Numbered from the stretch's first letter, positions 1 to 9,664 are shown. The stretch is 64,000 bases of DNA from Hungatella hathewayi WAL-18680 (GCF_000235505.1 NZ_JH379028.1:566849-630848); one strand, 5' to 3'. Numbers and translations: made by a program. Notes: generated from the letters alone by a model not told the origin.

Positions 1-1051
1 ACAGATTGCAGGCAATCCTGGCCTCGTAGCGTCCTTTCCCCCGGAGGGGGGCGCCATTCAGCCCACAGCTGGTCATTTCCGCCTGTTGGAAACTTCCGTC
101 CGCATTCCGCCGAAGCGGTTCCGCACAGGTCTGCCGGCTGTATGACGTTCTGCATGTGTGTCTGTGGTAAAAGATATAGTACTGGCCATTCAGACACAGC
201 ATTCCGCCGTGGTTATTTCCGGCATAGTTAGCGGCATGGCTCTCATCGGTAATGCCGTTCACCCCCACGTCACAGTTGCTTACCAGCACTCCGCCGTAGG
301 TGAATCCGCCGTCCGGCCTGTCGCTGACGGCATAGCACAGCTCGTGGTTGCATTTGGAGGAGTAGACAAAATAGTATTTCCCCTCGTACTTCCGGATGGA
401 GCTGGCCTCAAAAAATTCATGTCCCGGAAATGCTCCCGGCCCTTTCTTTGGAAACAGCAGCTTCGCCGGTGTCTTGATGGTCACCATGTCGCTCTCCAGT
501 TCCAGCACATAGCCGCCCTCGAACTTCAGCTGCTTTCCGCCGGTGACAATTCCAGGAACCGGCTTGTAGAAACCGGAATAAAGATACACTCTCCCGTCGT
601 CATCCACCAGGACTCCCGGATCAAACGGGAAACTGTCCCCTGATTTTCTGCCCCAGATGACGCCGTCCCTGTACTTCACATGGCCCAGGAACCGGTACTC
701 TCCCGCCGGGGTATCGCACACCGCTACTCCCATCACCCCCATAAAATCAAACGCGTAATAGAGATAGTAACGGCCGTCCGCCCCTCTCGCCACATCCGGT
801 GCAAACAAAATGTGCAGGCCTAGTTTATTTTTCGGGTCCTGGTTTTTGTGGTAAATAACGCCCTCATATCTCCAGTTACCTAAATCGTCCACCGGCGCCG
901 ACCAGCACACGTAATCATTTAAACAGAACATCCCCGCCTGAAAACGGTCGTGGGAGCCGTACACGTAAACGCGGCCGTCAAACACATGGGGCTCGCCGTC
1001 CGGAATATACTCATACCCTGGCAAATAGGGGTTAAACGCCTGCTTTTTCAC
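1..1051 (-). CDS. Glycoside hydrolase family 43 protein (partial, 3' end outside window)
   Basis: The frame is open to the window edge (350 codons), so the C-terminus is missing. It reads as a GH43 five-bladed beta-propeller glycosidase, a family of arabinofuranosidases and beta-xylosidases acting on plant polysaccharide side chains. The three expected acidic positions are visible: an Asp near residue 18 (YIPDGEPH, before VYVYGSHD), an Asp near 144 (SFPFDPG), and a Glu near 215 (HEFFEASS, followed by GKYYFVYS). No signal peptide is seen, so it is probably cytoplasmic and acts on imported oligosaccharides. The start is GTG at 1051, eight bases after a GGAGG ribosome site; this explains why an ATG-only search misses the gene. 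The exact substrate cannot be told from this fragment. Confidence 0.85.
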   Translation of the reverse strand, partial: MKKQAFNPYLPGYEYIPDGEPHVFDGRVYVYGSHDRFQAGMFCLNDYVCWSAPVDDLGNWRYEGVIYHKNQDPKNKLGLHILFAPDVARGADGRYYLYYAFDFMGVMGVAVCDTPAGEYRFLGHVKYRDGVIWGRKSGDSFPFDPGVLVDDDGRVYLYSGFYKPVPGIVTGGKQLKFEGGYVLELESDMVTIKTPAKLLFPKKGPGAFPGHEFFEASSIRKYEGKYYFVYSSKCNHELCYAVSDRPDGGFTYGGVLVSNCDVGVNGITDESHAANYAGNNHGGMLCLNGQYYIFYHRHTCRTSYSRQTCAEPLRRNADGSFQQAEMTSCGLNGAPLRGKGRYEARIACNL

Positions 1052-1162
1052 ACTCTGCACCTCCCTTCATTTTTCTGATAGCCATAATCTATCACAAACC
1101 ATCTGTTTTTTATCATTTTTGTCATAACCTGTTTTTTTCCAGTCAAATTCTGCACTGGAATA

Positions 1163-1230
1163 GTTCAAAAAACCTCTGTATCGGAGGGGGTTTGGGGAAC
1201 TGCTGTTCCGCATCCGTACAGAGGTTTTAT
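1163..1230 (-). terminator. Rho-independent terminator of the two-component operon
   Basis: A perfect 12-bp inverted repeat (1169-1180 with 1217-1228) is extended by four more pairs across a bulge. A smaller hairpin (GGAAC/GTTCC) sits inside the loop. Read on the minus strand it ends in a run of six T, directly after the histidine kinase stop codon, and separates that operon from the GH43 gene. Confidence 0.85.
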
Positions 1231-1240
1231 TGATAAATCT

Positions 1241-2542
1241 TTATTGTTTTCCCGCCATGGGAATCAGTATCCGCAGGGTGAACCACTGGTCTTCCGCGTG
1301 TATCGTTATGGTTCCTCCATATTTTTCCGTAATCTTCTTGATGCTTTTCAGCCCAAAGCCGTGATACTCCTGATTCTTTTTCGTGGTGACTGGGAAGGAA
1401 TCCTTCATATTTATCTTTGATTCAAAGTAATTCTCAAACCGGATCATCAGAAACCCATTCTGCGCAAACACGGCCGTCTTGATAATCCGTTTCCCGGCGT
1501 CCTCGATTTTCTCCACGCTCTCAATTGCGTTGTCTAAAGCATTTCCAAATATGGTACAGATGTCCATGGTATCCATAAAATCAATGAGGGAGCCGTCCGC
1601 CACGCAGGTGAAATTGATGTTGTGCTGCACGCAGTACATGTTTTTCCCCGTCAGGATGGTATCCAGCACCGAATTGCCGGTCTTATTCTGGGCCTCGTAC
1701 ATGTGGATGCCGGACTCCATTTCCTCCAGATAGGTATTCCGCTTCTCCTCGTCCTGCTCCGCGCGAATCACCGCTATCTGGTGCTTCAAATCGTGATATT
1801 TCTGGTTGACCAGCTCAATGCTTTCCTTGGACTGCTGGTACTGTTCGTACTGCCGGAGCAAAATGGTGTTGGTGGCCGCCAGTTCCTTCTCCAGCTGGAT
1901 TTCCCGCAGACGGTCCTGCTGGGCGATAAGCAGAATGAGTCCTGCAAAATCCACCAGGGTCCGAATGTAAAACACCTCGTTTCCACCGGTGCCGCTGAAG
2001 GGGGTGTTGGAGTACACATAGCTGACGTTGCTCATCAGAAATACTGCGATGGCCGACAGCAGAAAACCACCGGCGCTCCGCACGCTGACGGTGAGGCGTT
2101 TTTCCTTGGAGAGATATTTCTTTTCTATGATATAAATGACTGCAAAAAGACAGCCGAAAAAGAACACCAGAAACGCCAGCCGCACCTGCCAGGAATTCCA
2201 TCCCCTGGTCGCGAAAAAGGAGTAGAGCTGCCACTCCAGCGACGCCACGAACTCCGCCGTGATAAATGCCAATGAGAAGCAGAAAGCCGCCCCGGTGCAG
2301 GTGACGCGGCAGCACAGCAGAATCAGGCCGTACATGAACAGCATCGCCACAATCATCAGGGGGATCCAGAAGGTCACCGGAAGGACGCCGATGTAGTATT
2401 GGAGGATGCAGAGCAGCGGTAGGGCCGCCGCCAGGATGCCGGCCGTCCTGTACTTATCAAACCGTTTTTTCAACAGAAGAATGTATACCAGACACGCCAG
2501 CCACTCGGCCAGCGCCGTATACAGCTTTGGTATGTCCTGCAT
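1241..2542 (-). CDS. Sensor histidine kinase, GHKL type (AgrC/VirS-like)
   Basis: This 433-residue protein has about six hydrophobic helices in residues 1-215, a coiled linker, and a GHKL-type kinase region. Visible motifs are the probable phospho-acceptor box (YHDLKHQI, about residue 250), an N-box (FGNALDNAIES, about 335) and a glycine box (HGFGLKSIKKI, about 400). Kinases of this type pair with LytTR response regulators and often sense peptides or membrane stress. The gene starts three bases after the stop of the LytTR regulator, so the two are surely co-transcribed. The signal is unknown; no AgrD-like peptide gene was found nearby. Confidence 0.9.
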   Translation of the reverse strand: MQDIPKLYTALAEWLACLVYILLLKKRFDKYRTAGILAAALPLLCILQYYIGVLPVTFWIPLMIVAMLFMYGLILLCCRVTCTGAAFCFSLAFITAEFVASLEWQLYSFFATRGWNSWQVRLAFLVFFFGCLFAVIYIIEKKYLSKEKRLTVSVRSAGGFLLSAIAVFLMSNVSYVYSNTPFSGTGGNEVFYIRTLVDFAGLILLIAQQDRLREIQLEKELAATNTILLRQYEQYQQSKESIELVNQKYHDLKHQIAVIRAEQDEEKRNTYLEEMESGIHMYEAQNKTGNSVLDTILTGKNMYCVQHNINFTCVADGSLIDFMDTMDICTIFGNALDNAIESVEKIEDAGKRIIKTAVFAQNGFLMIRFENYFESKINMKDSFPVTTKKNQEYHGFGLKSIKKITEKYGGTITIHAEDQWFTLRILIPMAGKQ

Positions 2543-2545
2543 GCG

Positions 2546-3256
2546 CTATCCTCTCTCCCCGCCCACGTAGTCCGTCAGGGCTTCCATAAATGCTTTCTTG
2601 CGGGGCCTGCTGATCTGCAGTTCCTCGCCCGCCACGATGACCCGGTTCTGCTCTATCTGCTCCACATGCTGGAGATTCACCAGAAAACAGTTGTTGCATC
2701 TGGAAAAATGCTGGTTCTCCAGCTTGCTTCCCATCTCCTTCATGGTGCTTCGAATGGTGTAAACTCCCCGCTCCGAGTGAATCATGATATTGTGCCCCTG
2801 GCTCTCCACGTAGCTGATTTGCGAGATGGGAAGTCTTATCATATTTCCACCCTGGATAATGGTCAGGGTATCGTGGTTCCTCATTTTCAATTTCCGAACC
2901 GCCTTCCCCAACTGCTGGGCAAATGCGAACTCGGACACCGGCTTTAACACGTAGTCCAGGGCGTCCACCGCATATCCCTGAATGGCAAACTGCGCCATAT
3001 TGGTGATAAAAATCAAAATCACATTGCCATCCATCTCCCGGATACTCTGCGCGGTCTTCATCCCGTCCAAATGCTTCATCTGGATATCCATAAAAATAAT
3101 ATCATAATCCGCCGTATAATTGTCCAGAATATCCAGCCCGTCGGAAAAAACATGGACATCAAAACAGTCCTCATGCTCCTTCTCATACGCCTGAATATAG
3201 CGCTTGAGCTGGCTCTGGTACTCCGGCTCGTCCTCTACTATTGCTATCTTATACAT
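2546..3256 (-). CDS. LytTR family response regulator
   Basis: A 236-residue regulator with a receiver domain (acidic pair at residues 8-10, phospho-acceptor Asp57 in FMDIQM, Lys105 in VLKPV) and a C-terminal LytTR DNA-binding domain (about 130-236, including SYVESQGHNI and the RCNNCFLVNL stretch). It should bind direct repeats upstream of target promoters once phosphorylated by the adjacent GHKL kinase. Its ATG overlaps by eight bases the stop codon of the MerR-type gene read in its restored frame, which indicates translational coupling and a MerR-regulator-kinase operon. Confidence 0.92.
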   Translation of the reverse strand: MYKIAIVEDEPEYQSQLKRYIQAYEKEHEDCFDVHVFSDGLDILDNYTADYDIIFMDIQMKHLDGMKTAQSIREMDGNVILIFITNMAQFAIQGYAVDALDYVLKPVSEFAFAQQLGKAVRKLKMRNHDTLTIIQGGNMIRLPISQISYVESQGHNIMIHSERGVYTIRSTMKEMGSKLENQHFSRCNNCFLVNLQHVEQIEQNRVIVAGEELQISRPRKKAFMEALTDYVGGERG

Positions 3257-4087
3257 GTTCTATCCTCTCCTCATCGATTCTGTCATCAACCACCTCTATC
3301 AATATCCTGGTAATATACCCCGCCGGGTCTTTCTGGGCGATGTCGGCTATCATGTAGTCTTCATATGCATAGGTTCCCAGCTCCAGGCGGTGGCGGCTGG
3401 CATAGTCCAGCATGGTCTGGTAGGTCTTGCCGATGTCCTGGTACATGCCGCGGTGGTAGGCGCAGAGGTAGGTTCCCTTTTTGCGCTCGCCGTTTTTTCC
3501 CTTTTCTTTTTCACCGGTGTGAAGAAATAGGAATAGCTTAGGTAGTTTCCGCTCCTGATATTCTCCACCGTAATCATATTTCCCACAAATTCCGGGATGT
3601 TGGACGGGTCTCCGCCGGAGAAGCAAATGTAGGCCTCCATAAAGGCCGCAAAGCTGTCGCTGGTCTTCCCCTCCAAATCCTCCGAGAGCAGCAGGGATTC
3701 TCCGGGCATCTCCACCAGCTGAATCTCGCGGGGGCTTAGCAGCGCCTGGTTCGTCTCCTCCTTCAGCCTCCGAATCATCTCCTTCATGGACTCCAGCCTG
3801 CGGATTTCCTGCTGGGCGTCCTCGTACTTCTCATCCATCAGCTTCAAAAACAGCTCCGGATTCCGCTTTTCCAGATAAATCTTGATATCATTCAGCGACA
3901 TCCCCAGATTTTTCAGGGTCCGTATCACGATGAAGGTATCGTACTGGTGAATGGAGTAATAGCGGTAGCCGTTCTCCATCTGGATGGCCGGCCGAAATAA
4001 CCCTATCTTTTCATAATGAAGCAGCACATGCTTTTCCACATGGCAGATCTTTGCAAATGTTCCAGTTGTAAAATATTTTTCCTGCAT
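3249..4087 (-). pseudogene. MerR family regulator with effector-binding domain, frameshifted
   Basis: Residues 1-75 form a MerR winged helix (TTGTFAKICHVEKHVLLHYEKIG, then NGYRYYS), followed by a coiled coil and a GyrI/BltR-like effector-binding domain. The starting frame is sensible up to SYSYFFTPVKK, then turns to nonsense. The authentic continuation (GTYLCAYHRGMYQDIGKTY to RILIEV) is in the -1 frame and ends at 3249. The break lies in the A-rich stretch about 3500-3522, so one base appears missing from a homopolymer. The restored protein would be about 279 residues, and its stop would overlap the next gene's start by eight bases, which argues that the restored frame is real. It is divergent from an ABC exporter whose promoter has the MerR architecture, so that exporter is the probable target. 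A sequencing error is a real alternative to gene loss. Confidence 0.8.
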
Positions 4088-4101
4088 TTTTCATCTTCCT
4101 C

Positions 4102-4132
4102 TTGACTATAAGGTAACCTTATAGTTTATGCT
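4102..4132 (+). promoter_or_regulatory. MerR-type promoter/operator with 19-bp spacer
   Basis: A -35 box TTGACT (4102-4107) and a -10 box TATGCT (4127-4132) are separated by 19 bp instead of the usual 17. The spacer region carries a perfect 10+1+10 bp palindrome (4105-4125, arms ACTATAAGGT and ACCTTATAGT). This is the classic layout at which MerR proteins untwist DNA to activate. It reads towards the ABC exporter genes, and the MerR gene lies just on the other side. Confidence 0.9.
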
Positions 4133-4222
4133 AGGATGACACGACAGTTTTGTCAAGAGTAAAATGTCAAGATAGCCTGAAAAACAAAACGGTTACAACG
4201 TTTCAGGCGGGAGGAATGTTTC

Positions 4223-5954
4223 ATGAAACTGATCATCCGTTATTTGAAAAACTACAAAAAAATGTTCCTGCTCAATGTGGTTTCCGTCTTCGGCTTTGCC
4301 CTGGTAGAGCTGGGGATTCCCACCATTGTGGCGAAAATGATTGACAACGGCGTGAGCCGTGGGGACAGCGCCTATATCTGGCGCATGGGGCTTGTGATTG
4401 CCGTCATCTCCGTGGCCGGAGCGGGCGGCACCATTTTGCTGGGCTATTGCTGCGCATACCTGTCCACGTCGGTGACCAGAGATATCCGGAACGATATCTT
4501 TCAGAGGACCCAGGAATTCTCCCACAGCGAATTCCACAGCTTCGGCACCGCCTCCCTGATTACCAGAACCGGCAATGACGCGTTTCAGATTCAGATGTTT
4601 TTAAACATCCTGCTGCGGACCGCTCTCATGACTCCGGTCATGATGGCCGGAAGTCATTTTTCTGGTATTGAGGGCGTCTTTAAGTTTATCCGTTGTCATC
4701 CTGGCTACCATTCCGCTGATTGTGGGCGGGGTGGTTCTGGTGGCCCGGATTTCCAAGCCGCTCAGTGAAAACCAGCAGATGTCACTGGAGTCCATCAACC
4801 GCATTTCCAAGGAAAATTTGAGCGGTATCCGGGTGATCCGGGCGTTTACCAATGACACCTACGAGAAGAAGCGGTTTGATGAAGCAAACTCTTCCTATAT
4901 GGGGTACTCGAAAAAGCTGTTTAAGCTGATGAGTGTGACGCAGCCGATTTTCTTTCTGCTGATGAATCTGGCGGGCATGATCATTTACTGGATTGCCAGC
5001 CGGATGATTAACAGCGGGACACTGCAGATTGGGGCCCTGGTGGCATTTATGGACTATCTGTTCCATGTGATGTTTTCCATTATGCTGTTCTGTCTGGTGT
5101 TTATGATGTATCCCAAGGCGGCGGTCAGCGCGGGGCGTATCCGGAAGGTGCTGGAGACGGAGCCTTTGATTCACAGTCCCAAGAAGGATGTCTGTCCGCT
5201 GGATGGGATTGATGAGATTGAGTTTAGCCATGTGGCCTTTGTCTACCCGGACGGCGAGGAGGCGGTGTTGAAAGATGTCTCGTTTTCCGTGAAACGCGGG
5301 GAGACGATTGCATTTATCGGAAGTACGGGCTCCGGCAAGAGTACGCTGATTAACCTGATTCCACGGGCCTACGACGTCAGCGCCGGACATGTGCTGATAA
5401 ACGGCACGGATATCCGGGAGTATGATTTGGAGCGGCTTCGCTCCTGCATCGGGTTTATTCCGCAGAAGGCCATGCTGTTTACCGGCACGATTGCGGATAA
5501 TCTGCGGTATGGCAGGAAGGACGCTGACATGGAGGAGCTGATTCATGCCGCCAAAACGGCACAGGCTTACGATTTTATTATGGAAAAAGGCGGCTTTGAC
5601 GAAACGATTACGGAAAATGCCACCAACGTTTCCGGGGGACAGCGGCAGCGTCTGTCCATCGCCAGGGCGCTGGTGCGAAGGCCGGATGTGTATGTGTTTG
5701 ACGATTCTTTCTCGGCCCTTGATTTTAAAACGGACGCGAAGCTGCGCCGGGAGCTGAAGAAAGAGACTTCGGATGCCATCGTCATGATCGTGGCCCAGCG
5801 CATTTCCAGCATTATGGACGCGGACCAGATTATTGTGCTGAATGAGGGCACGGTGGTGGGGACCGGGACACACCGGGACCTGCTGAAAACCTGTCAGGTA
5901 TACCGTGAGATTGCCCTGTCACAGCTGAGTGAGGAGGAATTGGCCCATGCGTAA
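4223..5954 (+). pseudogene. ABC exporter subunit A (heterodimeric multidrug type), frameshifted
   Basis: An ABC type-1 exporter half-transporter: membrane domain, then ATPase domain. The first 145 residues are read from 4223. The frame then breaks at a T5 run near 4657-4661, and the true continuation (LRASLSLSVVILATIPL onward) runs in the +1 frame to 5954; removing one T restores about 577 residues. The ATPase domain has Walker A GSTGSGKST and signature VSGGQRQR, but the Walker B is VFDDSFSALD: the catalytic Glu is replaced by Asp. That marks the degenerate site of heterodimeric exporters such as LmrCD and TM287/288, and the next gene supplies the partner. The likely role is drug or peptide efflux, induced through the MerR-type promoter. 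Whether the frameshift is biological is open. Confidence 0.85.
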
Positions 5955-7737
5955 AAAGTTAAAACATATCGGGGAGACTCTGGGAAAATTAAAACCGTTT
6001 CTGGCCCCTTACCGTTTCCAGTTTTTTGGAGCGGTGTTTATGATTATCGTCAGCGTGGCGGCTATGACCATCGCACCGAAAATTGAGGGAATGATCACCA
6101 GCCAGCTGGCATCGGATGTGGCCGGGATGGCGGCGGGGATTCCGGGAGCACAGGTTCATTTTGGGGTTATCCGGAACATTTTGGGAGGACTGCTTGTCAT
6201 CTACCTGATCAAGACGGCATCGCAGATTGTGGGGGCCTTCTGCCTGACCAACTCCATCCAGCATGCCATGCACGATTTGAGAAATGAAGTGCAGAATAAA
6301 ATACGCCGGCTTCCGGTCCGGTATTTTGACACCAATACCTTTGGCGATGTGTTAAGCCGTGTCACCAACGACGTGGAGGCGGTGTCAAACGCGCTGCAGC
6401 AGAGTTTTTCCCAGGTAATCAGCGGGATTCTCACCTTGACGATGGCACTGGTGATGATGTTTTCCATCAATCCATTTATGGCCTGCTTTGCGGTACTGAT
6501 TATCCCCATGGGCATTCTCATCAGCCGCGGGGTGGTGAAAATCAGCCAGAAACAGTTTAAGGCGCAGCAGGATTCCCTGGGGGATATGAACGGCGCCATC
6601 ACGGAGCTGTACACCGGCTACAATGAGATTCTGCTCTTTGGACGGCAGGAGGAGGCGCGGGCGCAGTTTGCGGAAGTGAACAGCAGACTTCAGAAGCATG
6701 CATTTAAAGCGCAGTTTCTCTCCTCTCTCATGAGCCCGCTGATTTCTCTGACGACTTACCTTTCCATCGGAATCATTGCGGTGATTGGCTGCTTTTCGAT
6801 TCTCGGCGGCACCTTGAGCGTGGGCGATCTGCAGGCGTTTATCCGCTATATCTGGCAGGTCAACGATCCGCTGTCCCAGGTGTCCCAGCTGTCCGCACAG
6901 ATTCAGGCGGCGTTTGCGGGTCTGAAGCGGATTGTGGAGATTCTGGATGAGCCGGAGGAAGAGCCGGTGGCAAATCCTGTGCCGCTCCTGGCGCCGGCGA
7001 AAGGGGAAGTTACCTTTGAGCATGTGAGCTTTGCTTACGATGACACACCGGTTATCCGGGATTTCAATGTCACGGTGAAGCCGGGGCAGATGGTGGCTAT
7101 CGTGGGGCCTACGGGCGCCGGGAAAACCACGCTTATCAATCTGTTACTGCGGTTCTACGATGTCAATGGCGGACGGATTCTCGTGGACGGCGTGGATATC
7201 CGGGATATGGACAGGGAAATGCTTCGCTCCATGTTTGGCATGGTGCTTCAGGATACCTGGCTGTTCTCCGGAACGATTTATGATAATATCCGCTATGGAA
7301 ATTTAGACGCCCGGAAGGACCAGGTAATTGACGCAGCCAAGATGGCCAACGTGCATCATTTTATCCGGACGCTTCCCCAGGGGTATAACATGGTGATCAA
7401 TGAGGAAGGCAGCAACATTTCCCAGGGGGAAAAACAGCTGCTGACCATCGCCAGGGCGATTCTCAAAAACCCGCAGATTATGATACTGGACGAGGCCACA
7501 TCCTCTGTGGATACCAGATTGGAGAAAATGCTTCAGAGCGCGATGTACACGGTGTTAAAGGACCGCACCAGCTTTGTGATTGCCCACCGGCTGTCCACCA
7601 TCCGGAATGCGGATTTGATTCTGGTGCTGAAGGATGGGGATATTGAGGAGATGGGGACGCATGATGGGCTGATGGCGAAGAAGGGGTATTATGAGCAGCT
7701 GTATAACTCCCAGTTTGCGTGGAGCCAGGCGGAGTAA
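5947..7737 (+). CDS. ABC exporter subunit B, ATP-binding/permease protein
   Basis: A 596-residue half-transporter with six predicted membrane helices in about residues 20-310 and an ATPase domain from about 340. Walker A is GPTGAGKTT and the Walker B is canonical (MILDEATSSVD), whereas the signature motif is altered to ISQGEKQL. This is complementary to the partner's degenerate Walker B, as in asymmetric exporters with one functional ATP site. An in-frame GTG lies at 5929, but the ATG at 5947 is preferred because GAGGAGG sits nine bases upstream. The gene overlaps the end of subunit A by eight bases, consistent with translational coupling. Confidence 0.93.
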   Translation: MRKKLKHIGETLGKLKPFLAPYRFQFFGAVFMIIVSVAAMTIAPKIEGMITSQLASDVAGMAAGIPGAQVHFGVIRNILGGLLVIYLIKTASQIVGAFCLTNSIQHAMHDLRNEVQNKIRRLPVRYFDTNTFGDVLSRVTNDVEAVSNALQQSFSQVISGILTLTMALVMMFSINPFMACFAVLIIPMGILISRGVVKISQKQFKAQQDSLGDMNGAITELYTGYNEILLFGRQEEARAQFAEVNSRLQKHAFKAQFLSSLMSPLISLTTYLSIGIIAVIGCFSILGGTLSVGDLQAFIRYIWQVNDPLSQVSQLSAQIQAAFAGLKRIVEILDEPEEEPVANPVPLLAPAKGEVTFEHVSFAYDDTPVIRDFNVTVKPGQMVAIVGPTGAGKTTLINLLLRFYDVNGGRILVDGVDIRDMDREMLRSMFGMVLQDTWLFSGTIYDNIRYGNLDARKDQVIDAAKMANVHHFIRTLPQGYNMVINEEGSNISQGEKQLLTIARAILKNPQIMILDEATSSVDTRLEKMLQSAMYTVLKDRTSFVIAHRLSTIRNADLILVLKDGDIEEMGTHDGLMAKKGYYEQLYNSQFAWSQAE

Positions 7738-7756
7738 TGTGATAGGAATCAAATGA

Positions 7757-7808
7757 ATAAACAGCCCCTGGGTATGTTGATATTATCATCATATCCGGGG
7801 GCTGTTTG
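7757..7808 (+). terminator. Terminator after ABC exporter operon
   Basis: A strong stem (AACAGCCCC...GGGGGCTGTT with further pairing of GGTATG/CATATC) lies 20 bases past the exporter stop. The following tract is T-rich but broken, so this is an imperfect intrinsic terminator. Confidence 0.7.
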
Positions 7809-7835
7809 TCTGCCTGAAAAACTTTCTCTGTTTTC

Positions 7836-7890
7836 TTGACAAAATGGCTTTCATGATATAGACTTTAAATTGACACTGTGTCAATTTAAA
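7836..7890 (+). promoter_or_regulatory. TetR gene promoter with 27-bp palindromic operator
   Basis: A TTGACA box (7836-7841) and a TATAGACT -10 region (about 7857-7864) are followed directly by a perfect 13+1+13 bp palindrome at 7864-7890 (arm TTTAAATTGACAC). It lies between the start of transcription and the ribosome site of the TetR gene, where bound repressor would block transcription. Autoregulation is inferred. Confidence 0.85.
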
Positions 7891-7904
7891 AAAGGAGAAC
7901 CAAT

Positions 7905-8567
7905 ATGCCGAGAGTTACGGAGGATTACCTGACAGATAAAAAGAATTACATCTTAACATGTACTGGGGAAATATTAAAGGAAAAACCGTTATACTCCGTA
8001 ACCATGCGGGACATTATCAAAAAGGCCGGTTTCAGCCAGGGAATCATCTATCATTATTATAGGAGTATTGATGAAATCTTTGTGGAATACATCAATAAAA
8101 ACACGACCTATCATCTATTGGAACAGAATATCGATCTCCTGCTCCAATCAGAGGGAACAGAAACGGAAATCCTTTCCGAATGTATCATTGCAATCGGCAA
8201 ATATATTGAGGAACTGTTAAAATCTGTTGGCGGCAAAACCTGTTTTGAATTAACGGTTTTTTATGCCTACGATGTTGAAAAAAGGGCCGCGATATTCCCA
8301 CAGTTGAAATTTAAGCAAAGTCTTGCCTATGCACAAAACAAAATTTTAGAATTTGTCCTGAATCATATTGAAAAAGGAATTTTCTACCCACAAATCCCTG
8401 TCCAGTCCATGATCCTGTTTATCAACAGCTTTATAGACGGTATTGCCCAGAACGTGGCAGCCGGTTCGGCACAAGGAGAGGATATTTCGATCATGTTTCA
8501 GACATTAGCCAAGGCTGTGATTGGATTTTTGGAGGTGAGACATGGAACTGATGAAAAGAAGCATTAA
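7905..8567 (+). CDS. TetR/AcrR family transcriptional regulator
   Basis: A 220-residue protein with an N-terminal TetR helix-turn-helix (about residues 15-60: YSVTMRDIIKKAG, then GIIYHYYRS) and an all-helical ligand domain of usual length. It probably represses its own operon through the palindrome immediately upstream, and the hydrolase gene that overlaps its 3' end by 26 bases. Ligand unknown. The codon usage is more AT-rich than that of the upstream exporter genes, suggesting a separately acquired two-gene cassette. Confidence 0.92.
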   Translation: MPRVTEDYLTDKKNYILTCTGEILKEKPLYSVTMRDIIKKAGFSQGIIYHYYRSIDEIFVEYINKNTTYHLLEQNIDLLLQSEGTETEILSECIIAIGKYIEELLKSVGGKTCFELTVFYAYDVEKRAAIFPQLKFKQSLAYAQNKILEFVLNHIEKGIFYPQIPVQSMILFINSFIDGIAQNVAAGSAQGEDISIMFQTLAKAVIGFLEVRHGTDEKKH

Positions 8568-9664
8568 GAGGGCTTCTCGCACAAGGAGGAACATTGTCAT
8601 GATGTTATGTTTATTAATTGGTGTCATTATCATCGGTTTGCTGATAATCCTTATCAATAGCCCCGGCAAGCTTCCACCGCTAAAAGACGAGCAGGGAAAT
8701 GTAATCCCTGGTTCTATTTCCGAAAAAGTTTGGGTTGAAATCAATGGCATCAGGCAGGGCATGTTTATCCGCGGGGAGAATCCTCAAAACCCTGTGATCC
8801 TATACCTGCACGGCGGCCCTGGAACACCCATGCTGCAATTTATAACCTACTTGGAAAAGCAAAACCGCCTTGAAAAGTATTTTACCGTTTGCTATTGGGA
8901 CCAGCGCGGTTCGGGTATGTCCTACACAAAAACGATAGACCCCGCAACGATGACGACAGCGCAGCTGGTAGAAGATACGCACGAGGTGACAGAATATCTT
9001 AAATCTCGTTTCAACCAGGATAAAATATACCTCATTGGACACTCCTGGGGCTCATATCTTGGTGTTAAAACCATTGAAAAATATCCCGAAAACTATCTTG
9101 TCTATATCGGCATCGGTCAGGTTACAAATCAGGTCGAATCCGAACGGCTGGCTTATGATTATATACAAAACCATGCTGAAGAAATAAACGACCGGAGTGT
9201 TATGGAAAAGCTAAAGGAATATGACCCGGATGCAGCTGGTTTTCCAACATTGGATTACCTTGTAAAAGGCAGGACGAATATGCTCAATCGATACGGAATC
9301 GGGCACCTACACCGGGGACTCGCCCCAACCGACATTCCAAAATCACTTTTTGTTTTTAAGGGTTACACATGGGATAGAAAAAATAAAGTGGTTTCTTGGC
9401 GCTGATTATTCCATGGTACATCTGTTTCCGGCCGTCTTAAACGATAACCTGTTTCTCTCATCAACAAAATTTGAGATACCATTTTATATTATGCAGGGTG
9501 ATTATGATTACATGGTATCTCAAACTCTTGCTGAACAATATCTGGAAGTCATAGAAGCTCCTGAGAAAGAGTACTTTTCATTCTCTAATTCTGCTCATTC
9601 TCCCAATATGGAGGAACCGGAAAAGTTTATTGAGATTTTCCGAGAGATTGCATTGGAAAAGTAA
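8542..9664 (+). pseudogene. Membrane-anchored alpha/beta hydrolase (proline iminopeptidase-like), frameshifted
   Basis: An N-terminal basic segment and one membrane helix (about residues 18-40) precede an alpha/beta hydrolase fold. The oxyanion motif HGGPG, WDQRGSG and nucleophile elbow GHSWGS are in the first frame. After KGYTW (about 9372) the reading is lost; IEKIKWFLGADYSM and the rest of the catalytic triad (Asp in GDYDYMV, His in NSAHSPN) continue in the +1 frame to 9664. One extra G in the GGG at about 9370-9372 explains the break. Restored length would be about 373 residues. It resembles prolyl aminopeptidase-type serine hydrolases, but the anchor suggests an extracytoplasmic substrate. 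It shares the TetR operon. Confidence 0.82.

Noticed and set aside
3490-3525. Programmed -1 ribosomal frameshift in the MerR gene
   Set aside because: The A-rich stretch lacks an in-frame X XXY YYZ slippery heptamer and there is no convincing downstream stem; an indel is simpler.
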